Below, in pieces: positions 43,906 to 51,809 of a stretch of DNA of 64,000 nt (position 1 is its first letter; the number at the start of each line of letters is the position of its first letter). The notes beneath the pieces were generated by a model. It was not told the DNA's origin. It was given only the letters and a program-made list of their open reading frames with translations, and did no database searches. The DNA is from Pusillimonas sp044464525 (GTDB lineage Bacteria; Pseudomonadota; Gammaproteobacteria; Burkholderiales; Burkholderiaceae_B), in assembly GCF_044464525.1 (NCBI RefSeq), contig NZ_JBIQLE010000009.1, forward strand, positions 1-64,000, read 5' to 3'. Made by a program: the position numbers and the translations under genes.

Positions 43906-44849
43906 GTTTGCTCCAGACAGGCAAGAATGCCCCGACACGCGTCGGGCAGATCGGCGTGCAGCCTGAGCGTGCCGCCGGTAAGAGGGTGAGGGATTTCCAG
44001 GTGATGGGCATGCAGGAACATGCGATTCAATCCCATGCGGGCGAAGTGAGCGCGCACTTCGTCCGGCCCGTATTTGTCGTCTCCAATGATGGGATACCCC
44101 GCGGCGGCCAAATGCACCCGTATCTGATGCGTCCGTCCGGTGCGCAACTCGGCGTCCAGCAAGGAATACTGGCCGAACCGCTTTTGCAAAGTGATGATAG
44201 TGTGCGCCGGTTTGCCGGCAGGGTCCACCTTCACCCGCCGTTCGCCCGAAGCGGTAAGCCATTTCAGCAGCGGAGCACGAAGGTGCTGCCGGTCGTTTAC
44301 CCAATCGCCCCTGACCAGCGCAAGATAATGCTTGCGCCCTGCGCCCTCACGCAACATCTGATGCAATGCAATCAGGGATGACCTTTTCTTGGCGACCATC
44401 AAAAGGCCGGAGGTTTCGCGGTCGAGACGATGGGCCAGCTCGAGCATGGTATTGGGCCGCGCGGCCCGCAACTGCTCGATGACGCCGAACGACACCCCGC
44501 TGCCGCCATGCACCGCCACACCGGCCGGCTTATTCACAACAAGCATGGCGTCGTCTTCGTAGACCACAGGGAACGCCGCCGGGGGAACCGGGCGCGCCTC
44601 GCCCGGCGCGGGTAATCGTAAAGGCGGCACCCGCAGCATGTCGCCCTGCTGCAAGCGATAGTCGGCTGTGACGCGGCCTTTATTGATCCGCACCTGCCCA
44701 CTGCGTATTGCTTTGTATAAATGGCTTTTTGGCACGCCCTTGCAAACGCGTATCAAAAAGTTGTCCAGGCGCTGGCCTGCCTGGTCTATATCGATTTCAA
44801 ACATCCGCACGCTGGGCGCCGGAGGGGTACTGGATTCAGTTTTGCGCAT
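43902..44849 (-). CDS. rluC: 23S rRNA pseudouridine synthase RluC
   Basis: Makes pseudouridine at 955, 2504 and 2580 of 23S rRNA. The 315-residue protein has an N-terminal S4 RNA-binding domain (about 16-70, with GQRLDNFLIRVCKGVPKSHLYKAIRSG), and the catalytic Asp in HRLDRETSGLLMVAK near 141. The C-terminal part has RTGRTHQIRVHLAAAGYPIIGDDKYG. It is divergent from rne, a typical arrangement, and coupled to the downstream phosphatase gene. Confidence 0.95.
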   Translation of the reverse strand: MRKTESSTPPAPSVRMFEIDIDQAGQRLDNFLIRVCKGVPKSHLYKAIRSGQVRINKGRVTADYRLQQGDMLRVPPLRLPAPGEARPVPPAAFPVVYEDDAMLVVNKPAGVAVHGGSGVSFGVIEQLRAARPNTMLELAHRLDRETSGLLMVAKKRSSLIALHQMLREGAGRKHYLALVRGDWVNDRQHLRAPLLKWLTASGERRVKVDPAGKPAHTIITLQKRFGQYSLLDAELRTGRTHQIRVHLAAAGYPIIGDDKYGPDEVRAHFARMGLNRMFLHAHHLEIPHPLTGGTLRLHADLPDACRGILACLEQT

Positions 44850-45354
44850 ATATGGAAAAGCGGCATATAATCAGGGCAGCCTATAGAGGCTGAAACCACC
44901 CCTGACGTAGAGATGCAATGGATGCGTCTCCGTCGGTTGCAAGAACCCATTGTACTGCCTGTGTTTTCAACCTCTGGGCCATAAGGTCGCCGGGGCGATG
45001 CCTGTTGCAACAATGGCGGGGCAAGATGCCAGCCAGAAGTTCCAGGTTCCGCCTGCCGCGTGCGGCGCTGTAGTCTTGCAAGCTAAGATCATCGTTTTAT
45101 GCACCAGCCGCACCTACAAACCGTGCGTCTGCCGTTCTCCAGCAATTTTTTTCGTCAACCACTATCGTGATCCTGACCTCCCTGCTGACCGAACAGCGTG
45201 CCCGCTGGCACGCCGTGCCTGCCTAACGACACCGGCAGGCGCTGTAGTGTTCGAGCCAGCCCTGCCCCCAGCCGCAAGATTTTGCGCAGCACACCGAGTG
45301 GCCCGCGGTCGTGCGCCGATAACCGGCGCGCCATGACTACGGAGAAATACACTC
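44850..45354 (+). promoter_or_regulatory. Long leader region of rne
   Basis: A 505-bp gene-free region between divergent rluC and rne; no open frame in it has family resemblance. Two hairpins in the part near rne stand out: GCCTGCC at 45217-45223 with GGCAGGC at 45234-45240, and GCGCCG at 45313-45318 with CGGCGC at 45324-45329, ending about 25 bp before the rne ATG. In E. coli, RNase E controls its own level through a structured 5' leader; a similar role is possible here but is inference. Confidence 0.5.
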
Positions 45355-48300
45355 ATGAAACGCATGTTGTTCAATGCAACGCATCAAGAAGAATTACGCG
45401 TTGCCATTGTCGACGGTCAGAAACTCATCGACCTCGACATCGAATCCGCCGGGCGCGAACAGCGCAAAGGCAATATCTATAAAGGGGTCATCACCCGCAT
45501 CGAACCTGGTCTCGAAGCCTGCTTCGTCAGCTACGGTGAAGAGCGCCATGGCTTCCTGCCTTTCAAGGAAATCGCCCGCAGCTACTTCAAAGAAGGCGTC
45601 GATGTACGCACTGCGCGTATCCAGGATGCTCTGTCTGAAGGGCAAGAGCTTATTGTCCAGGTCGAAAAAGAAGAGCGCGGCAACAAGGGCGCCGCCCTGA
45701 CCACCTTTATTTCGTTGGCGGGCCGCTACCTGGTGCTGATGCCCAACAATCCCCGCGGCGGCGGTGTATCGCGCCGCGTCGAGGGTGAAGATCGCCAAGA
45801 GCTGCGCGAAGCCATGGATCAGCTCAATACGCCCCAGGGCATGAGCATCATTGCCCGCACCGCGGGCATCGGCCGCAGCGTCGAAGAATTGCAGTGGGAC
45901 CTTTCCTATCTGGAACAGCTCTGGAACGCCATTGATGCGGCGGCCCGCGACAACGCAGCGCCCATTCTCATCTATCTCGAATCCAGCCTGGTCATCCGCG
46001 CCATCCGCGACTATTTCTCGCCCGAAATCGGCGAGATCCTGATCGATACCGACGAAATCGCCGAGCAAGCCACCGCCTTCATGAGCGTGGTAATGCCCGA
46101 CAACGTTCAGCGCGTCAAAGTGTATCGCGACGACGTTCCCCTGTTCTCGCGCTTCCAGATCGAACACCAGATAGAAACCGCCTATTCGCGCACCATTCAG
46201 TTGCCGTCGGGCGGCTCGGTCGTTATCGATCATACCGAAGCCCTGGTGGCCATCGACGTCAACTCCGCCCGCTCCACTCGCGGCGCCGACATCGAAGAAA
46301 CCGCCCTGCGCACCAACCTCGAAGCCGCCGACGAAGTCGCGCGCCAGTTGCGCCTGCGCGACCTGGGCGGTCTGATCGTCATCGACTTCATCGACATGGA
46401 AGACGGCAAAAACCAGCGTGCCGTCGAACACCGTCTGCGGGATGCGCTGCGTTTTGATCGCGCCCGGGTGCAAATGGGCAAGATATCCCGCTTCGGCCTG
46501 ATGGAGCTCTCGCGTCAGCGCCTGCGTCCCGCCCTGAACGAAGGCTCGCACATCACCTGCCCGCGTTGCACCGGCACCGGCGTCATCCGTGATGCTGAAT
46601 CCAGCGCGCTGCACGTGCTGCGCTTGCTGCAAGAAGAAGCCATGAAGGAAAACACGGCAGCCCTGCATGCTCAGGTGCCGGTCGACGTGGCCACCTTCCT
46701 GCTCAACGAGAAGCGCAACGACATTACCAAGATCGAATCCCGCCTCAAGGTCTCCCTGGTTCTCATACCGAACAAGAACCTCGAGACGCCGCATCATCAC
46801 ATTGAACGCCTGCGCCACGACGACCCCCGTCTCGAGGCCGGCGAAACCAGCTTCGATCTGGTACAGAGCCCACCCGACGAGTCACTAAGCTGGACGACAC
46901 AGAACGGCGAAGAGGCCAAGGCGCGCCCCGAGGCGCTGGTCAAGGGCATAACCCCTGCCCAGCCCGCCCCGGGCGCCTCGGCCCCCGCCGTCCAGCCGGC
47001 CGCCATCACAACCCAACGCCGAAGCTGGCTCTCTCGCGTGATAGCTTGGCTGACCGGCGCCAACGCCTCCACGCAGCCCCAGGTCGAATCCAAGGCTCAG
47101 TCGGAAGAAAAACAGGCTTCAGCTACCCGACGTAAAGGCGGCCGTCCAGGCGAACGCCGCGAACGGACCCACGACGAACGCTCCCGCTCACGCCGGGGCG
47201 GTGGCGGCCGAAGCGAAGCAGGCCGCGCAGACGCCGCCCGCAACGCCGAAGCCGATGGCGAACAACGCCAGGCACGTGGCCAGCGGCGGGGCGCGGGCAA
47301 TCGCGGCGACAAGGCCGTAGCCGAGCAGGACATCCAGACGGCACCGGGCGTCGAAACCACGGACAACACCGAAAACACGTCGAACCGCAGCGGGCGCGGA
47401 CGCCGTGGCCGTGGACGCAATCGTCGTGACGACACCGCTACCGAAACAACACTCGAAACCACAGCGGCAACCGTCGCGGCGGCAAGCGGCGACCAGCCTG
47501 CCGATGCCACGCAGCAACCTTCGCATGACGACGACACTACACCGACTGTAGCCGCTTCCGTACCGGGCGCCGACGCCGAACAAGGCGATCCCGAGCGCAA
47601 GCGTCGCCGTCGCCGCAGCCGTCGAGGCCGTCGCTCCGGCGACGGTCAGGTCGAGGCATCTGATGCCCAGCAGACAGAGTCCGGTCTTGCCGCTGCTTCT
47701 GCTGTACCGCAGCCCGAATCGGACCAATCCGAAGCAGACCGCGCAGCTCCTGCCCAGTCGTCCACAGCTCCTGCGCACGCCGCCGCTGCCGGCCAGCAGC
47801 CCCCCGTTGACCCAGCAGCCACGGCTGCCGAGCTAGCGCCGGCAGACATCTCGCCAGCGCAGGTCGAAGCGGCTCCGGCTCAAGCTGCCGCCCCAACGGC
47901 CGTCGAAACGGCTTCGGCTCAGCAGACTCCCGACGAGTCGATCGAAACCGCCGGCCAAACCATGGCATCGGACGACACGCCGGATGCGGTAGAAACGATG
48001 CCGGCCAGCGCCGACGCACCGGTGCATGCCCAGGTCGAAACGATCATAATCGATGAAGGGCAAGCTGAAACCGCCACACCGGACGAAGCAGTTGAGCCTG
48101 TGGAAACCGGCGCCACGACTGCTATTGCGGTAGCCGCGCCAAGTGCTGTAGTCGCTGTTTCCGAACCGATTGCACAAGCGGCTGGCGCCGAAGTGCGCAC
48201 AGAAGACCCGGCCCGCCCTGATGCTGCCAAGGTTAATGGCAGCGCCACGGCAGATGGCGCGGACAGCAGCGGCCCGGTCACCCAGACGTCACAGGGCAAC

Positions 48301-48486
48301 GGCACGGCCGCACCTCGCGCAAGCTCCCTCGACGAAGCCATTCGCGCCGCTGGGATGCAACTGATCGAGACCCGCTCAAATGCGCCCGCCCCTGCGCCGG
48401 AGCCTGTTGAGCGTCTGGGACGCGCCCGCAAGGCCGCCCCCATGGTGGCCGACGAACCGCTGCAGCAGGTCGAGACCCGCAATTAA
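45355..48486 (+). CDS. rne: Ribonuclease E
   Basis: Endoribonuclease that starts mRNA decay, processes rRNA and tRNA and scaffolds the degradosome. The 1043-residue protein has an S1 domain (about 37-120), a 5'-sensor/RNase H-like region, and the catalytic DNase I-like domain with Asp in VVIDHTEALVAIDVNSAR and GGLIVIDFIDM; the Zn-link CPRCTGTG lies near 402. The C-terminal half is disordered, Ala/Pro/Glu-rich, with three arginine-rich patches (near 590-625, 680-695 and 740-760). The extreme C-terminus has SSLDEAIRAAGMQLIETRS, a short motif shared by betaproteobacterial RNase E. Start ATG with GGAG upstream. Confidence 0.97.
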   Translation: MKRMLFNATHQEELRVAIVDGQKLIDLDIESAGREQRKGNIYKGVITRIEPGLEACFVSYGEERHGFLPFKEIARSYFKEGVDVRTARIQDALSEGQELIVQVEKEERGNKGAALTTFISLAGRYLVLMPNNPRGGGVSRRVEGEDRQELREAMDQLNTPQGMSIIARTAGIGRSVEELQWDLSYLEQLWNAIDAAARDNAAPILIYLESSLVIRAIRDYFSPEIGEILIDTDEIAEQATAFMSVVMPDNVQRVKVYRDDVPLFSRFQIEHQIETAYSRTIQLPSGGSVVIDHTEALVAIDVNSARSTRGADIEETALRTNLEAADEVARQLRLRDLGGLIVIDFIDMEDGKNQRAVEHRLRDALRFDRARVQMGKISRFGLMELSRQRLRPALNEGSHITCPRCTGTGVIRDAESSALHVLRLLQEEAMKENTAALHAQVPVDVATFLLNEKRNDITKIESRLKVSLVLIPNKNLETPHHHIERLRHDDPRLEAGETSFDLVQSPPDESLSWTTQNGEEAKARPEALVKGITPAQPAPGASAPAVQPAAITTQRRSWLSRVIAWLTGANASTQPQVESKAQSEEKQASATRRKGGRPGERRERTHDERSRSRRGGGGRSEAGRADAARNAEADGEQRQARGQRRGAGNRGDKAVAEQDIQTAPGVETTDNTENTSNRSGRGRRGRGRNRRDDTATETTLETTAATVAAASGDQPADATQQPSHDDDTTPTVAASVPGADAEQGDPERKRRRRRSRRGRRSGDGQVEASDAQQTESGLAAASAVPQPESDQSEADRAAPAQSSTAPAHAAAAGQQPPVDPAATAAELAPADISPAQVEAAPAQAAAPTAVETASAQQTPDESIETAGQTMASDDTPDAVETMPASADAPVHAQVETIIIDEGQAETATPDEAVEPVETGATTAIAVAAPSAVVAVSEPIAQAAGAEVRTEDPARPDAAKVNGSATADGADSSGPVTQTSQGNGTAAPRASSLDEAIRAAGMQLIETRSNAPAPAPEPVERLGRARKAAPMVADEPLQQVETRN

Positions 48487-48604
48487 GACCGGCACACACC
48501 TGGCTGGCAAGAACCCACAACCGGGTTACACCAGCCAGGTTAACCCACGCAGCAATATCGCCTGTTGAAAACGCGGCAACGCCCTGTTTTCAAACGTTAA
48601 AAAA

Positions 48605-48639
48605 CCCCAAACAGGGCTTCCTCTGTTTGGGGTTTTTTT
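48605..48639 (+). terminator. Rho-independent terminator after rne
   Basis: CCCCAAACAG (48605-48614) pairs with CTGTTTGGGG (48623-48632), an 8-nt loop, followed by seven T residues. The A-run before the stem makes it able to act on minus-strand transcripts as well, so it may also serve accD, which converges on rne. Confidence 0.95.
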
Positions 48640-48720
48640 CGCCTGGGCCCATAGGCTCTGGCTGCTGCCTGTGCAACCACCTGCACGATTACAACCGTGC
48701 CGGTTGTCGCCTGAGGCGAG

Positions 48721-49599
48721 CTATTCGGCTTTGGCGATACTGTCCGCCGACTGGCGCATCAGCAAAGCCAGCAGGTGTGCAATTTCGTCCCGCATTTCGC
48801 GGCGATCGATCACCATGTCGATGGCTCCCTTGTCGAGCAGGAACTCTGCCCGCTGAAAGCCTTCCGGCAGTTTTTCGCGTACGGTCTGCTCGATGACTCG
48901 CGGCCCGGCAAAGCCAATGAGGGCTTTGGGCTCGGCAATAACCACATCACCCAGGAAAGCGAAGCTGGCGGACACGCCACCCATGGTGGGATCGGTCAAT
49001 ACACTGATGAAAGGCAGGCCGGCGTCGGAGAGCCGGGTAAGCATAGCGTTGGTCTTGGCCATTTGCATCAGCGAGAACAGGCTTTCCTGCATGCGCGCCC
49101 CACCCGAGGCGGCCACGCATATGAATGGGGTGCGGTTCTTGATGGCTTCCTGGACACCGCGCACGAAGCGCTCGCCCACCACCGACCCCATGGAGCCGCC
49201 CATGAACGCGAACTCGAAGCACGACAGTACGACCGGAAGCGACCGAATACTGCCGCTCATGGTAACCATGGCTTCAGACTCGCCAGTCTGCTTGGTGGCT
49301 TCGACCACGCGCTCGGGATATTTGCGTGTGTCCTTGAATTTAAGAGGATCGACAGGCCGGGTGTTTTGCCCGATCTCGACGCGGCCTTCCAGGTCGAGCA
49401 AGGCGTCGATACGAGCCCGCGCCCCGATGCGCATATGGTGACTGCAATTGGGGCAGACGTTAAGTGTTGCCTGAAGGTCTTCTTTGTACAGCACTGTTTC
49501 ACAGCCGGGGCATTTGACCCACAAGCCCTCGGGCACCCGGCGTGTACCGCTGTCGTTGCGGTTGATCCGGGGCGGCAGAATTTTCTCGATCCAGCTCAT
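48721..49599 (-). CDS. accD: Acetyl-CoA carboxylase, carboxyltransferase subunit beta
   Basis: Beta subunit of the carboxyltransferase that makes malonyl-CoA. The 292-residue protein has the N-terminal zinc ribbon with Cys30, Cys33, Cys49 and Cys52 (WVKCPGCE and NVCPNCSHH), and the crotonase-like fold with GSMGSVVGERFVRGV, ASGGARMQESLFSLMQMAK, DPTMGGVSASFAFLGDVV and FAGPRVIEQT. It is downstream of trpA by 50 bp on the same strand, the trpA-accD link seen in many proteobacteria, but folC does not follow; rne converges instead. Confidence 0.97.
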   Translation of the reverse strand: MSWIEKILPPRINRNDSGTRRVPEGLWVKCPGCETVLYKEDLQATLNVCPNCSHHMRIGARARIDALLDLEGRVEIGQNTRPVDPLKFKDTRKYPERVVEATKQTGESEAMVTMSGSIRSLPVVLSCFEFAFMGGSMGSVVGERFVRGVQEAIKNRTPFICVAASGGARMQESLFSLMQMAKTNAMLTRLSDAGLPFISVLTDPTMGGVSASFAFLGDVVIAEPKALIGFAGPRVIEQTVREKLPEGFQRAEFLLDKGAIDMVIDRREMRDEIAHLLALLMRQSADSIAKAE

Positions 49600-49649
49600 T
49601 GAGTATCCCTGATGAATTTTCTTATCGCAATGCGCAAAGCGGACGGCAT

Positions 49650-50489
49650 TTAGTCAAGCGCCTTGCGTATGCCGGCCAGCCAGTTGGCGGCGGCGTTTAT
49701 CACGTGTGCGTCGATGTCGGTTTCTTGTATAAGGCCTTGCTCGCGCGCTTGCTCAGCCGCCTGCTCCATGGTTTCGATCAGCTTGCTGCCTATGATGACG
49801 GCATCTGAAAATCTTCCCAGGCGCTGTGCGCTTTCGGCGTCGCGGATGCCGAAGCCTACGCCCACCGGCAGGTGAACATGCTTGCGAATAAGTTCAAGCC
49901 GTCGTTCAACGTCGGCGGTGTCCAAGGTGCCGGCGCCGGTAATGCCTTTCAATGACACATAATACACATAGCCGCGGGCGATCTGCCCTACTTTCTTGAT
50001 ACGCTCTTCGGTGGACGTGGGCGCCAGCAGGAAGATGGGAGCCAGGCCGGCATCGTTGAGCATGGCGGCGAATTCAGTTTCTTCGGGCGGGTAATCGACC
50101 ACGAGTACACCGTCTACACCGGCCCGTGCGGCCGCATCAACGAAAACTTGCTGTCCCATGCGCTCAATAGGGTTGGCATAGCCCATCAGAACCACTGGCG
50201 TGGCGTTGTCTTGCTGACGAAACTGCGCGACCATCTCGAGCACCTGAGCCAGGCCCACGCCGCGCTCAATGGCCCGTTGGCCCGCCCGCTGAATAACGGG
50301 GCCGTCAGCCATGGGGTCGGAAAACGGCACACCCAGCTCGATGATGTCGGCGCCCGCCTTGACCAATGCGTGCATAAGGGGCGGCGTCGCCTTCATGGAA
50401 GGCTCGCCCGACGTAATATAGGGAATCAGCGCCGCGCGCGAGGCTGTCTTGGCAAATGCCGCGGCCAACCGATTATTCGGGGAATTCAT
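49650..50489 (-). CDS. trpA: Tryptophan synthase alpha chain
   Basis: Cleaves indoleglycerol phosphate to indole and glyceraldehyde 3-phosphate in the TrpAB complex. The ATG at 50489 gives 279 residues. The TIM-barrel catalytic acids are Glu51 in DIIELGVPFSDP and Asp62 in PMADGPVIQ; also seen are GYANPIERMG, VDYPPEE, SLKGITGAG and GVGFGIRDAESA. It follows trpB with a 19-bp gap. trpF and the rest of the pathway are not in this window. Confidence 0.97.
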   Translation of the reverse strand: MNSPNNRLAAAFAKTASRAALIPYITSGEPSMKATPPLMHALVKAGADIIELGVPFSDPMADGPVIQRAGQRAIERGVGLAQVLEMVAQFRQQDNATPVVLMGYANPIERMGQQVFVDAAARAGVDGVLVVDYPPEETEFAAMLNDAGLAPIFLLAPTSTEERIKKVGQIARGYVYYVSLKGITGAGTLDTADVERRLELIRKHVHLPVGVGFGIRDAESAQRLGRFSDAVIIGSKLIETMEQAAEQAREQGLIQETDIDAHVINAAANWLAGIRKALD

Positions 50490-50508
50490 GGATTGCCACC
50501 TTGTTGTT

Positions 50509-51708
50509 CTACAGCGTAATACCGCTGCGTTCGGCAACGGTATGCATGTCTTTGTCACCCCGGCCCGACAGGTTGACCAAAATGATCTTGTCCTTGGACA
50601 ACGTGGGCGCAAGCCGGACGGCATGCGCGATGGCATGGGAAGACTCGAGCGCCGGCATAATGCCTTCGGTTCGGCAGCAGTCGTGGAAGGCCTGCAGGGC
50701 TTCGTCGTCGGTAATGCCAACATACTGGGCGCGCCCGCTGTCCTTTAGCCAGGCGTGCTCCGGGCCGACGCCCGGATAGTCCAGGCCGGCTGAAACCGAA
50801 TGGGTTTCGATGACCTGGCCGTTTTCGTCCTGAATGACATAGGTGCGATTGCCGTGCAGCACACCGACTGCGCCGGCGTTGAGCGAAGCCGCGTGGCGAC
50901 CCGAGTCGATGCCCTCGCCCGCCGCCTCGACCCCGATCAGTTGCACTTCATCGTGGTCGATATAAGGGTGGAATATACCCATGGCGTTTGAGCCGCCGCC
51001 CACCGAGGCCACGACGTAGTCGGGCTGGCGTCCGGCACTGGCGGGCATCTGCTCGAGGCACTCGTTGCCGATGACCGTCTGGAAATCGCGCACCATGGCC
51101 GGATACGGATGCGGCCCGGCCACCGTGCCGATAATGTAGAAGGTATTTTCGACGTTGGTCACCCAATCGCGCATGGCCTCGTTAAGCGCGTCCTTGAGCG
51201 TGCACGAACCCGAATCCACAGGCACCACATTGGCGCCAAGCAGTTTCATGCGATAGACATTTGACGCTTGACGGCGGGTATCTTCGCTGCCCATGTACAC
51301 GACGCACTCGAGCCCATAGCGCGCCGCCACCGTGGCCGTGGCCACGCCGTGCTGGCCCGCGCCGGTTTCTGCGATGATGCGGGGCTTGCCCATGCGCCGG
51401 GCCAACAGAATCTGGCCAATGCAGTTGTTGATCTTGTGGGCGCCCGTGTGATTGAGATCTTCGCGCTTGAACCAGATTTGCGCGCCGCCAAGGCGTTCGG
51501 ACCATCGCTTCGCGTGATATACCGGGCTGGGCCGCCCAACGAAATGCTTCAACTCGTAGGCGAACTCGTTCTGGAAGTCGGGATCGTTGCGGTATTTTTC
51601 GTAGGCGTGCTTCAACTCGTCCAGCGCATGGACAAGGGTTTCCGACACGAACGAACCGCCATACCGGCCAAAATGTCCTTGGTCGTCGGGCAGGTTATAA
51701 GATTTCAA
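50509..51708 (-). CDS. trpB: Tryptophan synthase beta chain
   Basis: PLP enzyme that joins indole and serine to tryptophan. The 399-residue protein has the PLP lysine Lys92 in LNHTGAHKINNCIGQ, the catalytic Glu in AETGAGQHGVATA and the phosphate loop SVGGGSNAMGIF. The N-terminus DDQGHFGRYGGSFVSETL is typical. It is upstream of trpA. Upstream of trpB itself lies relA rather than trpF/truA, so this pair has been separated from the arrangement seen in Bordetella relatives. Confidence 0.98.
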   Translation of the reverse strand: MKSYNLPDDQGHFGRYGGSFVSETLVHALDELKHAYEKYRNDPDFQNEFAYELKHFVGRPSPVYHAKRWSERLGGAQIWFKREDLNHTGAHKINNCIGQILLARRMGKPRIIAETGAGQHGVATATVAARYGLECVVYMGSEDTRRQASNVYRMKLLGANVVPVDSGSCTLKDALNEAMRDWVTNVENTFYIIGTVAGPHPYPAMVRDFQTVIGNECLEQMPASAGRQPDYVVASVGGGSNAMGIFHPYIDHDEVQLIGVEAAGEGIDSGRHAASLNAGAVGVLHGNRTYVIQDENGQVIETHSVSAGLDYPGVGPEHAWLKDSGRAQYVGITDDEALQAFHDCCRTEGIMPALESSHAIAHAVRLAPTLSKDKIILVNLSGRGDKDMHTVAERSGITL

Positions 51709-51809
51709 TGATTGACTCTTAAGTTATACGGCAGCCGCAGGGCACGCCGAATCAATACGTAATCCCTGATTTTACCAGCGCCGCGACGGTCGCGCCGTAA
51801 CGTAGCCGG

